A stretch of 26,161 bases of DNA from Rhizophagus sp. LPA8_4_AMF (Eukaryota; Glomeromycota; Glomeromycetes; Glomerales; Glomeraceae): assembly GCA_021464525.1 (NCBI GenBank), contig JADRCO010000809.1, positions 1 through 26,161 on the forward strand, written 5' to 3'. The position numbers and the translations under genes are program-made. Each line of letters opens with the position of its first letter. Position 1 is the stretch's first letter. A model generated the notes under the pieces. It was not told the DNA's origin, made no database searches, and saw only the letters and a list, made by a program, of their open reading frames with translations. Below are positions 9,786-20,693 of the stretch, piece by piece.

Positions 9786-10282
9786 GTTCTAGATTCTAAA
9801 GCATATTTTCATATTTGTGATACTTGTTCTTTGGTTGGAAATAGATAATTTAATCCATTATAGATTATTTTTACCTTGTTTCTTAGTTTAATATATCATT
9901 TATAGATACTTTATTTAAAAACTTTTTTTTTTCAAATTAAAAAAAATATTAATGAATTACTCAAATGAAAGAAAGAGTTTTTAAAGATTAACTTTTGGAA
10001 ATTAAATTAGAGTTAGGATTGAGATTGTTTATGATTAAAGTTACTATGATATTAGAGAATATATGAAATTTTTTATCTCAGAATTTTTTTGTTAGTTAAT
10101 AAATAAAACTTGAAATAAATTCATCTAGTACAAACCATGCTTAATTAATATTATGTTATAAATAAAATTATTACTTTTTTTTTTTCTTTTTATAAAAATA
10201 ACTATTCAGAAAAATTTTGACATTGTAAACTGTATCATGATTTTGAAAAGAATGAACTTGATGTTATTTTTCAAGTCTTTCA
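9786..10282. other. AT-rich 3' flank of the channel gene
   Basis: No gene is recognised. This is the downstream side of gene 4, which is transcribed leftwards, so it should hold that gene's 3' UTR and poly(A) site. The base composition is too AT-rich to pick a poly(A) signal with confidence. Confidence 0.4.
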
Positions 10283-13200
10283 TTAATTAGCTTTGATGAT
10301 TTTATCAACGTCTGCATAGTAATAACTGCAAATAAAAAGGATGGCAATTTAGCAATATAGTTAGTAATTGAATAATATTTCAATAAAAATAGAAAGAAAA
10401 TAATTACATAATATCAGGGAACCAAGTTTTCCAACGTCTTTGATGCGGAAACAAATAAAATAATTCAATTTCTCCAAGAATCTATAAAATAATTATTACA
10501 AAAAAAACAAAGTTAACATTTTAGAATTAAATTATATCAAGATTTATTATCATCACTGACCAATGCTTTTTGTGCTAAATAAGATGCTCGATCATTATCT
10601 GCCTCAATAGCCATATTCAGTAATCCGATGAACAAATTCATAAGATATACAACGACAATAAATGAAAAAATTATCATCAATACTATCATTAATGGATTAT
10701 CATTTGGTGACCACGCCGATAAAGAGTTTCTATCTCCTATTAAATTATATTTTAAAAATAGTTAATAATAGATTAACGATTTTATTTTTCTTTTTAGTAC
10801 ATTACCTGTAAGAAATAAATACATAGAAAGAAGTGAATTATGGTAGTTAGAAAATAAATTGGTATATTCATCAGGTTCTTCAATAAGAATTCCAGTTTTA
10901 GTGATATTTCCATCTTGTGTTACTTGATGATATTGTTTCGTAAGCAACCAAGGGTTATTAGGATCATTCAAATTTCCTTGTTCACTTACAGAATAATCTG
11001 ATTTTGGTTTTAACAATATAAAAAGTGCATGTGCAAATCCAAGTATAATAATAAGTATAATAAAAAGAAAAGAAATAATTCTTTTAGCAACACTTATAAT
11101 AATAGCAAAGTAGATTCCAAAAGATTCAAATGCTCTAAAGAAAAGTAAAAATTTTATATCAAGCAAAAGACATGAAACTGAAAAAACTTTTGTATAGTCT
11201 GCACTATCTCCATAGCTATTAATCCAGTATATAGAAGTTAAAACAGGTACAAGATATGCACTAAGTTCTATAAAAATTAAATCATGAATAAGTATAAATG
11301 TTTTCTTCTTCTTAAGAAAATGCTTTATAACAAATTTAATTACCAAACAAATTCCATATATCAGATATCCATCTAAGTGGGCTCCAAATAAATTGACGAA
11401 CTTCGAATAATAAGTGAACACACCCAAGAATAATTGAGAAAAAGAAAAGCTTTTTTCTATCTTCCTTATTAAAGATATCATAAGGGATTGATGCCAATGT
11501 GAAACATGTAAGGTAAATTATGAATAAAATCCAGATTCCAGCATAATAATATCTACCAAACACTCTCCATTTAAAATTAATAATAGCTTCACCATTCCAA
11601 GTTTTATAAAGATCATTATTTTGTGTTTGTGAAAAAGGGCTTGATTGAGGCTTGATTAATAATTCTTTAAGAAAATTATAATCTTTTGGATATGTTACAT
11701 AACCGGGGAATGGAACTAAAAATGTAACCTTTGGTTTTGTTTTTCGTTCATTGAAGATGATTTTTTTGATAAAATAGACACAAATAGTGAAGCATAGAAA
11801 GAAAATGAGAATTTCAAATTCGTTAACTCGATATAATAAGTCAATAAAGTAGTAACTACTGGTAGTTACTTCTGAATATAGAAAAGAATATATATTTATA
11901 TAGAATTTAAATATATAACTACAAAGTATTAATATTAGAAATACTAATTGAAATATAAGTGATTCATAATATTTTATAAAGTAAGTAATAATAAGAACAA
12001 AAATAATCGTAAAAATTTCATAATGATCATTAAATACAATTATGATTAAGCCAAGTATGCCAATCATATATATAAGGAATACTAATATTGGGTGTGATTT
12101 ATAGTATTTTCTAAGGGATATATTCATTACAATCATAATACTTACTGATATGGAACCATAAGCTTGACAAATACATGCCATATACATTAATTGTGTTTGT
12201 GTTTTCCAATATTTTCTGGAGAATAATATCATAATAATTACACTACTAATAAAAAAAGGTTCTATAATGACATATAACGTATATAACAAAAGCACTAATA
12301 GTGGACGTGATTTCCAATATTTCCTGAAGAATAAAATAATAATGGTGATAGCATCTAGTATGTAGCCTGTGTAGGTTTTGATGTGGGTAGGCCTGTGAAA
12401 GTGTACAATACTAAAAATATACATAAAATTTTCACAAAGGAATGATAAAATAATAAAAAAAAATACTAGTCGATATAATTGTGATTTTGAAAATTTTGAT
12501 AACTTTGAAAATAATCGTAATGGATAAAGAAAATTCAATATAGTATATGATTTATGAAGAAAATAATATATAAGTGTATATTTAAGTATACTTAATTCAT
12601 TACAATAAGAATAAAGATGCTGGAAGTTATTATAAATCATGTTTGAATTTGAATCTGCAAACAAATTCATTTCATCATAGTATTTCGATAAGAATTCAGA
12701 ATAATTTTGATTTAAATATGGCATATTCTTACATAACAGTGATAGTATGTAAATATTATTTTTCTGATCTTCTTTGAAATATTCAAGAGTTTTGTTATAG
12801 ATTGATTCAATTAACACTATGTTATGTTGGTTTATTGCTGATTTTAATAGGTTCTCTCCATAATAAATTAAAAAGTATTTTTGATTTATTTCATACAAGA
12901 TCCATTGCTTTTTTAATCCATCATTATCTGTAGGTTGAGCTATTTCTTTAATTTCCTCGATTTTTAAAGCATCTGGTTTATTATTATTATAGAGCCTAAA
13001 TGCATATTTAAGAAATTTAATATTATAACAACATTGTATTTCAATCTTATTAAATTCTGTATTGAAAATGTAAATATGTAACTCTGTCTCATCATATAAA
13101 ATGTAAGTATTATTAACTTTTATATCTTTCCAACTTTTAGAGTATTTAATATTATACGAAGATATAATTTCGTTTTGGGATGAATTATTATAAAAAGCCT

Positions 13201-14664
13201 CTAAAATAAATTCATTTTTTCTTAATCTCATGTCATATCCACTTTGATTTTCATTTGAGTTTACTAAATTTGGTATAACGTACTTTTCTATAAACTCAGT
13301 TTCGTCTTTTGCTGTAATAAATTGTTTTCCTATATTATAAAAGATGTTTCCATTGATCGAATCTTTTCTGCTGTTAATTTCTTCCGAATCAATATAGTTG
13401 TTATTAATTATATAATTTTCCAAGTCACACTTTTTTATATTAATCATCCATGGTTTTTCATAGAATATTCCAAATATTTTTTGATCATTAAGTCCAAATT
13501 GAATATTATTAAAGTAATCAAAGTAATTAGAATTTCCATTAATTTCAAGAAAAGATTTTATCATGGTATTATATTTTGTTGAATTTTCCAATTTTGATCC
13601 TACAATAATTTTAATTATAAAATCCATCCTATCGGAATAAATATAATGAATACCTTCAATACTTATAACCATAAACGGCTTAAGATATTTTAATTCTATC
13701 ATTTTAGTAGCTACATTTCCCTATAAATAATAGTTAAAAAGGAATAAATATAGAGATCAAAGACAGAATTAATACTAAAATTACTGAAATTATACAATTA
13801 TACATACATTTATCTTAAGCATAATTTTCCGATATTGGAATGTAAATAAATCTAATATAAATATGGCATTTTTTGATAACATCCATATCATATCATTAGT
13901 TATTCCACCAAAATTAATTTCCATTGCATCGTCGAGTTCATATGTAGAAATGCATTTCCAGCTATTATCTTTAGTAGTATTTGAAGAATAAATTAGAATA
14001 ACATGTTTCCTCCTAATCGTTTGATTCTTAAATCCTTTACTTTCAATAATATTATAAGTAGCTAAATCTCCACTTGTAAGAAAATTTGTAAATTTGTAAT
14101 ATGGAATGTTAAATTCATATTTGTCATCAAAACTTGAATTGAGAGTAATTTGCTTTTTATTTTTCATATCATAGATAACTGCTACGGATAAGTAAAAATT
14201 TTTCTTATCAACAAAATAAAATTTCTTAAATACTTGACATACAATTTGAAGGATAATTTACCTAATTCATCATTGCCCTCATACATTAAAATCTTATCAT
14301 CAGAGACCTTATAATCCAAAATATCTAAAATATCCAAATCTAAATTATATGGTTGGACTTTGTCGTCAACGATAAGCGGTCCTGTATCATCATTATTATC
14401 ATCATAATTATCATCATTAAACTTGTTGTCTTGACTGTCTTTAATATCAAAAGGCAATCCAATAAGTGGGTATATATTATTCTTAATATATTCGGCAAAA
14501 AAATTTTTTTTTTGGATATCTTTACAGACTTTACTACACCATCCAACAAAAGATTTGTCTTCTTGACTATATGTCACGATGTATTTTGATTGTGAAGAAA
14601 TTGCAATTTTAGTTATCGGCTTTCCGTTGTGCGGAATTTCTTTAATTTTGATAGTATGATCCAT
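10283..14664 (-). CDS. Large ion-transport-domain membrane protein, seven exons
   Basis: Predicted cation-channel-like protein (TRP-type Ion_trans fold) with a long beta-rich N-terminal region. Exons on the minus strand: 14664-14262, 14181-13808, 13720-11344, 11267-10806, 10736-10561, 10481-10408, 10325-10283, giving about 1302 aa. All junctions keep phase; the sixth-to-seventh join, for example, gives PDIIYYYADVDK. Intron 5 has the weaker donor GTCAGT. N-terminal KPITKIA, VTYSQED and FVGW match a family expanded in Rhizophagus whose N-terminus resembles a WD40/propeller. A hydrophobic region from about residue 670 contains a tandem membrane repeat. The channel core follows: S1 (AGIWILFIIYLTCF), S2 (SIILGCVHLLFEV), S3 (LSAYLVPVLTSIYW), S4 (LLDIKFLLFFRAF), S5 (ISFLFIILIIILGFAHA), pore motif LTGDRNSL, and S6 with YLMNLFIGLLN. 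The conserved tail LFPHQRRWKTWFPD follows S6. The ion and gating signal are unknown. The first exon may hide a further intron (see findings). Confidence 0.85.
12008..12325 (-). repeat. Tandem ~36-residue membrane repeat inside the channel gene
   Basis: RKYWKSRPLL, RKYWKTQTQL and RKYYKSHPIL start near residues 725, 761 and 796, at spacings of 108 and 105 nt. Each is followed by a hydrophobic helix. At DNA level the first two units are clearly alike (ccaatatttcctgaagaat against ccaatattttctggagaat). A weaker fourth unit (KYYESLIFQLVFLI) follows. Each unit would supply a short basic-aromatic loop and a transmembrane stretch. Confidence 0.7.
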
Positions 14665-14910
14665 TATATAGTAATATTACCGTTACTATTTAATAAAAGA
14701 AAGATTATATAAATGAATTTATTTCTGCGCATTAATTTGAGCAATGAAACATTATTTGGGAATTATTTATGAAAACACTTTTAGATAAATTCTAGATACA
14801 TTTTTGGGAATTATATCCGAATTTTTTATTACGATCCCAAAATGTTTCAGATCCGCGATCCAACCGTATTAAACAGCATTTTACCTGTGCACAAAAAAAA
14901 AAAAAAATTA
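14665..14910. promoter_or_regulatory. Upstream region of the channel gene
   Basis: This is the 5' side of gene 4, read leftwards. A TATA-like run (minus-strand TATATAATC, near 14705-14713) lies about 45 bp before the ATG. The interval ends at a poly(A) run of 15 (14893-14907), against which the left terminus of a transposon begins. The promoter call is from position only. Confidence 0.35.
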
Positions 14911-15908
14911 ACCCTATAAGAATCCATATGCGGAAATGATACGTTAAAAAAATTAATGTATACGGAATGTCAATCATTTCGCATCATATCACGTGATCAC
15001 GTAATTGTTTGTTGTTTTGTTATAATACGTCCTCGCCTTTTTTTATTTTCGTTCTACTTAGTTTTCTTCGTATTTTTATTTTGATTATCATTTTTAAAAT
15101 TTTGTTTTTTTTTTTTGATTTTCTTCACCCGCTACCCCTTTCTTTAAAAAAAAATTTTTTTTATTTTATTCTTTATTCCCACCCGCGTCACCCTTCTTTT
15201 TAAAATTATTGTTATGACTCTTTTAAAAAATATTTATTTTATTTTTTTTTTATAAATGTATATTTTAAGGTTTCCAGACTTCAAATACGTAGGAAGTTAG
15301 TGAGTCTGATTGAGCTAAAGAAATATTCTAACGCTACTTTTTCTGTTTTAGATTATCAGACTTCTGGACTCTGGAGGCTTGGATGAACACACACTTAGTA
15401 AGTACTTAATGGGATGTTAAGCTTTTAATCGCGTCAAAGAAATGTATTAATGTTTTTTTTTTTGTTTATTTTGTAGAATAAGTATTTTCATAGACTACTT
15501 TGAAATTAAAATATGTGATGAAATGTATGGTGGGAATGTTAATAGAAATAGTACCATTTTTTTGTTTGGAAATAGGACTTTTTGTAATTTAATTATATTT
15601 TATCTTATTTTTACATTTAAATTTAATAAATTATATTTTTGAGAAATTAATTTGAACATTATATATAAAAATTGTAACTTTTACCTACATCACTTATCTA
15701 AAAAAACGTATAATTTACATATAAAAAACCGTATTTTCCAGTATATAAACCGTAATTTTGTAATATGGAATTGGTCAGTTTTCCGTATCACGTATCTTTT
15801 TCCGTATGTTTTTTTATTGAAAATTCATTATACGCTAATCATATGATTTTCATATGGTTTTTTCCATATAAAAAACGTATAAATTTCCTACCAATTTTTT
15901 TATAGGGT
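14911..15908. mobile_element. 998-bp DNA transposon with ~35-bp TIRs, non-autonomous
   Basis: The left end begins ACCCTATAAGAATCC and the right end, read as reverse complement, begins ACCCTATAAAAAAATTGG. About 26 of the first 35 positions match, including GGAAAT and ATACGTT at almost the same offsets. Subterminal CGTAT and CCGTAT words are frequent at 15700-15900. No transposase is visible. The superfamily is not clear, and no clean target duplication was found. A third terminus of the same family starts at 25833. The interior holds a long pyrimidine-rich tract (about 15030-15260) just after ATCACGTGATCACGTA, and a splice-bounded exon-like piece (15352-15397). Confidence 0.6.
14988..14997. 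promoter_or_regulatory. ATCACGTGAT palindrome followed by a second CACGT
   Basis: Third copy of the palindrome, here extended to ATCACGTGATCACGTA. It stands 30-40 bp before a long pyrimidine-rich tract inside the 998-bp element, a promoter-like arrangement. Confidence 0.4.
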
Positions 15909-17738
15909 AATCATTACGCATGTAACACCCAATTTTTTTTATTATGATTGATATATTATAAATTGAGGCACAGCTTAATCATTAAAATGTATAGTATATA
16001 TGTGTAGATCATTTAACTTGTGATCTTTGAATTATAATTCCGGCCAAAATTTTCTCAATTCTGGCCTAATTCGTTATGCTGGCCTAAAATCAGTTAAAAT
16101 TGAAAATTTCAAGTCAAATGTAAAGTCGCATTTGTACAAAATAATCTTCAAACTAAATATGGAAATTAAAACTTCTTGTTGACCTCTAAGTATTTATTAA
16201 AGAATTTTTTCAAATGTTTTTGCTTTTTTACATTAGATCTTAATTAGAACGGTGTTTTTTTTTCTATTAAAGATAAAAAATAATGTGAAAAACTTAAAAT
16301 TTGTCAAATATATTGAACAATATAAGTCTTTAAATTAAATCAAAAATTATTATGTATCATTGTAATATAAATTTTCAAATACAATTGAGATTCATTAAAA
16401 AAAATTTCCTTTTTTTTTTTTATTTGTATAATTGTGTTGTAAAGTTTCAATTATTTTGATAGTTTTAATTGTTAAATAAATTATTTATCAATATAAAGAA
16501 TAATAAATCTAATATTGAAATATGATTGGACAGAAATAAATTAGTTAAAAATAATGAATATTTTGTAGTTTTATTTAGATAAATTAAATTTATTATTCAA
16601 AAATAAGTAAATTAACATTATTTCATCCTTGTTCAGTTTTATAAAATAAATATTATTTCATATTGTAAAATAGAAAATTTTTGATAGATTCAATAATTAC
16701 CAAAAATCTAGTTGGATAACCGACTTTATTACCTTGGTAAATGTGGTTTCATTTCGTAAAATTATGGCTAAAAATGGAATATATTTACCATAATATTTTT
16801 TTTTCAAAGTTTTATTGATGTAAAAAAGCTCTTTTTTACCAAAAAAAAAATCAGTTTTTTCGTGTTTATACGAAAACCACTTGTAAAATCGTCTTTACAA
16901 CCTTAGAAACTTAGAAAATCTTTCTCCTCATGCAAAATTACATATATTCTCGTTGTTAGAATCCATACTTTTAAGAAGATCTCAAAAAAGGTATATGTAA
17001 AAAAAAAAATTATTCGTTAAAAACTAGTAAATCACATGACAATCTATGAAATTACTTAATTTGTATAGAAGTTGCATATTAAAATTAATTATAAAATGAA
17101 GTAACGTTATACAAATTTCTTTTTAATATGAAAATGATCTGCATGTTTAAATTCGAAATATGTATATAAATAGACAAGGGTGTAGTATTAGTACGAACCA
17201 ATAAAATTAGTGCAACTTGTACTGTACATGCAATACAATTTTTATATTGGGAATGGACTAGACAAAGTAATTTTAATAATATCAGAGCCTAAGTAATTTG
17301 CTATGAATTTTCTTAATATGCTCAAAATTTCACATAATAAATTATCCTAATTTATTTAAAAAAAGACTATTTACTTTTATCTACCTTATATTACACCTGC
17401 ATTTTGAATTTTTAAATTTGTCAAACATAATGAATGTTCAGAAAATGTTTCAAAACGCCCAGATACTTAGTTTTGTCACGAATTTGTGCATTATATTCCA
17501 GACTATATCAAAGCATTGGGATTAAAATATTTTGGTGATAAAAATAAATAAAATGGAAAGGCAGGATTTTTAAAATGTGATTTAAAAAAAGAAAATTTTG
17601 TTATCGTATCTTCAATACTGCTTGCTTTATTTATAGTGATACTTATATGATATATTGGCCAATTGAAATTAGGAATATTATACTACAATTAATGTCTCTC
17701 TCAATAAGATCGATAATAACATTAAATTTCCCTATAAA
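15909..17738. other. Gene-free, very AT-rich interval
   Basis: No gene is recognised. At 16037-16090 three GGCC-centred words occur in a row (aattccggccaaaatt, aattctggcctaatt, gctggcctaaaat), matching a motif dispersed across the window. The rest is homopolymer-rich AT sequence with no clear structure. Confidence 0.5.
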
Positions 17739-18682
17739 GTTATAAATAGTGCTTCGATCCGTATCTGGATCACTTCAGATATTTTTTTTTCAGATATCTG
17801 GATTTTGCGGATTATAATCCGGATAAAGGTATACCGAAATTAGGATGAATCCTTATATATTTTTTTTTGCATAGTACCGTAACTCTATATAATAATAATA
17901 TCAAGATTTACGAATTATTTATAGAAATAAATATATTTTTTTCATTAAATTGCAATTTGCAACCAATATATAAACATTTTAAAAAGTTAAAAGTGAAATT
18001 AATTATTGCTGTTTTCAATTTAGTTGAAACAGATCAAATTATAGATAAAAATAATAAAATACTGAAAAGTGAAAATACCGAAAACACTTGCATCGCATGT
18101 TAATCAACGAAGTTTAAATCGTAATAACAAATTTACTAATAAAGAATCATTTTTGCTTTCAAATGTTCAAAAGAAAAAAAATACTACAATTTTTTTACAA
18201 CTAACAATTATTATTTTTAAATGAAACATTATTTAATTCATCAATATTACAGAAAATTGAGATATTATAAAATTTATGAAAATTTTAGTTATAATTCGAT
18301 TCTTAATTTTTGAAAGAAGAAACAAATTTCTTTCTAACATCCTAAAAATTACTTTACTAACCAAATACATCTATCTATAGTTGTAAACATTTAAAAATAC
18401 ATGTCTTTAGCTGTATAACTAGGAAAATGGAAACCGTTGAAGAGTCTGCTGAAGTGGTATCGCAAGCAACAAAAATAAATATTTAAATCATATTACAGAA
18501 AAAAAAACGTATCACAAATGCGTAAATGGCGACGGGAGTACAAAAAAAAGGATAAAATCTATATCTATATATATACTATATAATAATTATTTTTGTGTGT
18601 AACTTATATATATAGTGTGTTATTAATGTGGTTTAGCTATGTCACGCTTTTTTTTTCATGTTATAATTGTTATATGTATACC

Positions 18683-18695
18683 GTTGCAAAGCAAC
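18683..18695. repeat. Compact hairpin beside nested element
   Basis: GTTGC, AAA, GCAAC form a 5-bp stem with a 3-nt loop, immediately left of the inverted repeat at 18698. On the minus strand it lies just past the element's end, like the 3' hairpin of rolling-circle elements. Confidence 0.5.
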
Positions 18696-18697
18696 AG

Positions 18698-18925
18698 GTT
18701 AACGAGGACCCCGAAAAATACTAAAATGGTAGGAGGACAAAATAATCATGTAAATCTTTCCTTTTTTAGACAAATTGTGATAATGTTGGCCAGAATTTTA
18801 TTTCCTGTTTTAGTAACTGACTGACACTATCATAATTCCGGCCCTGAAAAAATGCGTACAGCTAATAGTAAATTTTTTTTGGCTGGATGTTACCTATTTT
18901 GATATTTTTCGGGGTCCTGGTTAAC
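18698..18925. mobile_element. Nested ~228-bp inverted-repeat element
   Basis: Arms at 18698-18720 and 18903-18925 are 23-bp inverted repeats with one mismatch (core AGGACCCCGAAAAATA). Weaker pairing continues inward for about 8 bp (CTAAAATGG against TCAAAATAGG). It has no coding capacity. A hairpin stands outside the left arm, and GTATAC lies just outside both ends. Two readings are possible: a MITE, or the end structure of a Helitron2/Helentron-type element read on the minus strand, where asymmetric inverted repeats and a 3' hairpin are known. It lies inside the hAT-like element. Confidence 0.55.
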
Positions 18926-19724
18926 GGCTAGTATACAATAATAGCAAAGTATGAAAGGGAAATTGTGTCAGTACAACAAGAAACTTCATTGGAGTCTTAC
19001 GCGTGCAGACAGACAAACCTTGCATGAGAGTACTTGTTAATATTATTGTATATAACCAATATAAATGATAAACTTAGTTTGCCTTCAAAATAACGTTAAA
19101 CTTTGCAGTCTAAAATACTGGCAAAAACCTTGTTGACCAATAAATAATGTCATTCAAATATTTCAGTTAATTAAATAATAATTACAATATTTGGTGTGAA
19201 GTCACAGTTTTCGGTTAGATAAAAAAATATTTCTTTATTTTTTTCCTGGATTGCTAGTAATCTCCTAATAAAACATGACGAAGATAAAAAAAATTACAGG
19301 AGAGTAGCTTGACATGATACTGTAATTTTCGGCATTTCTTTTTTTTCCTCTTCTTGAATTTTTCTTCAATTCTTTATTTACAAGTCCTTTTATATTCGTT
19401 CATAGTTAGTACGGGTGTGTACAAATGTGTTATTGATTCTGAATCACTTTCCTTATATCAGTTGATTAACATTCAAGTTTCACAATATTACAAGTTTTTG
19501 ATATTTTTAATATTAGTTAATTTACAAAGAAATGTTAAAACGATAGTCTGAGATAATACTGAAATAATACAAAATTGTTTTGAAAAAGGTATTGAATAAA
19601 ATTGCTGCTATCTTAATTCTACAGCTATTTACAAAATTCAGAATTTATAGTGCCGACTGGAATTATGAAAATTTCGCTGTCGTAGATAGTTTTGGCCAAA
19701 TATGTAATTTTGGCCGAAATTACG

Positions 19725-19734
19725 ATCACGTGAT
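19725..19734. promoter_or_regulatory. ATCACGTGAT palindrome
   Basis: Fourth copy of the palindrome, located between two GGCC-centred words within the right part of the hAT-like element. Confidence 0.35.
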
Positions 19735-19872
19735 AGATTGTCTGGCGTTATAAATTCTGGCCCGAATTATTTTGTAATTCCAATCCGGATTTCGGGATTA
19801 TTCGACCCGGATATAAATCGGATTTTTTTTTTGTGTAATCCTTTTCATCCGGATTGAAGCACTAATTATAAA

Positions 19873-20453
19873 AAAATTGTAGTTAAACAACATCACAGCC
19901 ACGATTATTGTTATTATGATAATATTTTTTGTATCACAATTTTAAAAAATATTTATCATCTATCGCTAAAGAGATTTTATCCTAAATTAAACATTGAAAT
20001 ATCGAAATTAATCTTAATCCAATATTATAACATAAGGGAAATTATGAAAACAACATTGTTGTAAGAAATATTAATAGGGGAGCGACTTTTTATTATTAGT
20101 GATTGAAACATTGTACTCAAGAACTAAATAGTGTTCGAGTTTCAAAATCATTATTAAGAATATCAATTTGCACGTTATACAGGTAGTCAAAATAAAAAAA
20201 AATCAATAAATTCAGCGCATTAATTATTTTGGAAAAAATTTTTACTTAAAATACTGACGATTGAATAGTTAAAATAAAGTATAAAAGGTCGTACAATTTC
20301 TAAGGTCGTCAAAAACTTGAGATACGATTAAAGTTTATTATACATTTTTACATGAAAAACGTCATTAGAAAATATGAACTGGCAAAGCATTTTAACCAAA
20401 TTTATCTTTATCGAGAATATTAGTTTTCATTCGTTATTTAATATTTACTAGTA
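19873..20453. other. Intergenic DNA upstream of duplication copy B
   Basis: No gene is recognised. The part at 20363-20437 is homologous to 2046-2120 and lies only ~20 bp before the main duplicated block. In copy B the two blocks are therefore nearly contiguous. Confidence 0.55.
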
Positions 20454-20693
20454 CAAGTTCTCGTCATGTTGTGTAAGGTAATACACGTGCGGATATACAA
20501 ATGCAGTAGACGTGAACTTTCCGGATTGGTCGATTGACTGTATTTAATAATGCATTTTTGCACTTCATTGTAAGTTTATGCTCTAGCAGTTCTTTGCCAA
20601 ATTACCTTAGTAAATACATATGATAAACTTAAATAGTTCGTTTAAAAATCAGAGAATTCCATAAGAAATACGATAAATGTACTAGAAGACGAT

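Larger units (their letters stand above)
17747..19864. mobile_element. hAT-like DNA transposon, non-autonomous, 2118 bp
   Basis: The left end TAGTGCTTCGATCCGTAT and the inverted right end TAGTGCTTCAATCCGGAT match at 16 of 18 positions. The 8 bp outside each end are GTTATAAA (17739-17746) and ATTATAAA (19865-19872), a near-perfect 8-bp target duplication as expected for hAT elements. Both subterminal regions are full of ATCCGGAT-like words (for example attataatccggat, aatccggatttcgg, acccggatataaatcgg), another common hAT trait. Internal frames are short and show no recognisable transposase, so it is non-autonomous or decayed. A smaller inverted-repeat element lies inside it. Confidence 0.75.

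Noticed and set aside
11336-11481. Overlap of two minus-strand open frames, first read as a frameshift in the channel gene
   Set aside because: A 76-bp GT...AG intron (11343-11268) joins WNLF to ELSAYL in frame and explains the switch without a mutation.
13322-13582. Plus-strand frames opposite the channel gene (also 14353-14589)
   Set aside because: Shadows of the minus-strand exons, whose family similarity and splice phase are clear.
17867-18103. 78-codon frame inside the hAT-like element as a transposase remnant
   Set aside because: No hAT transposase motif or similarity could be seen, and the composition is low-complexity Ile/Asn/Lys.
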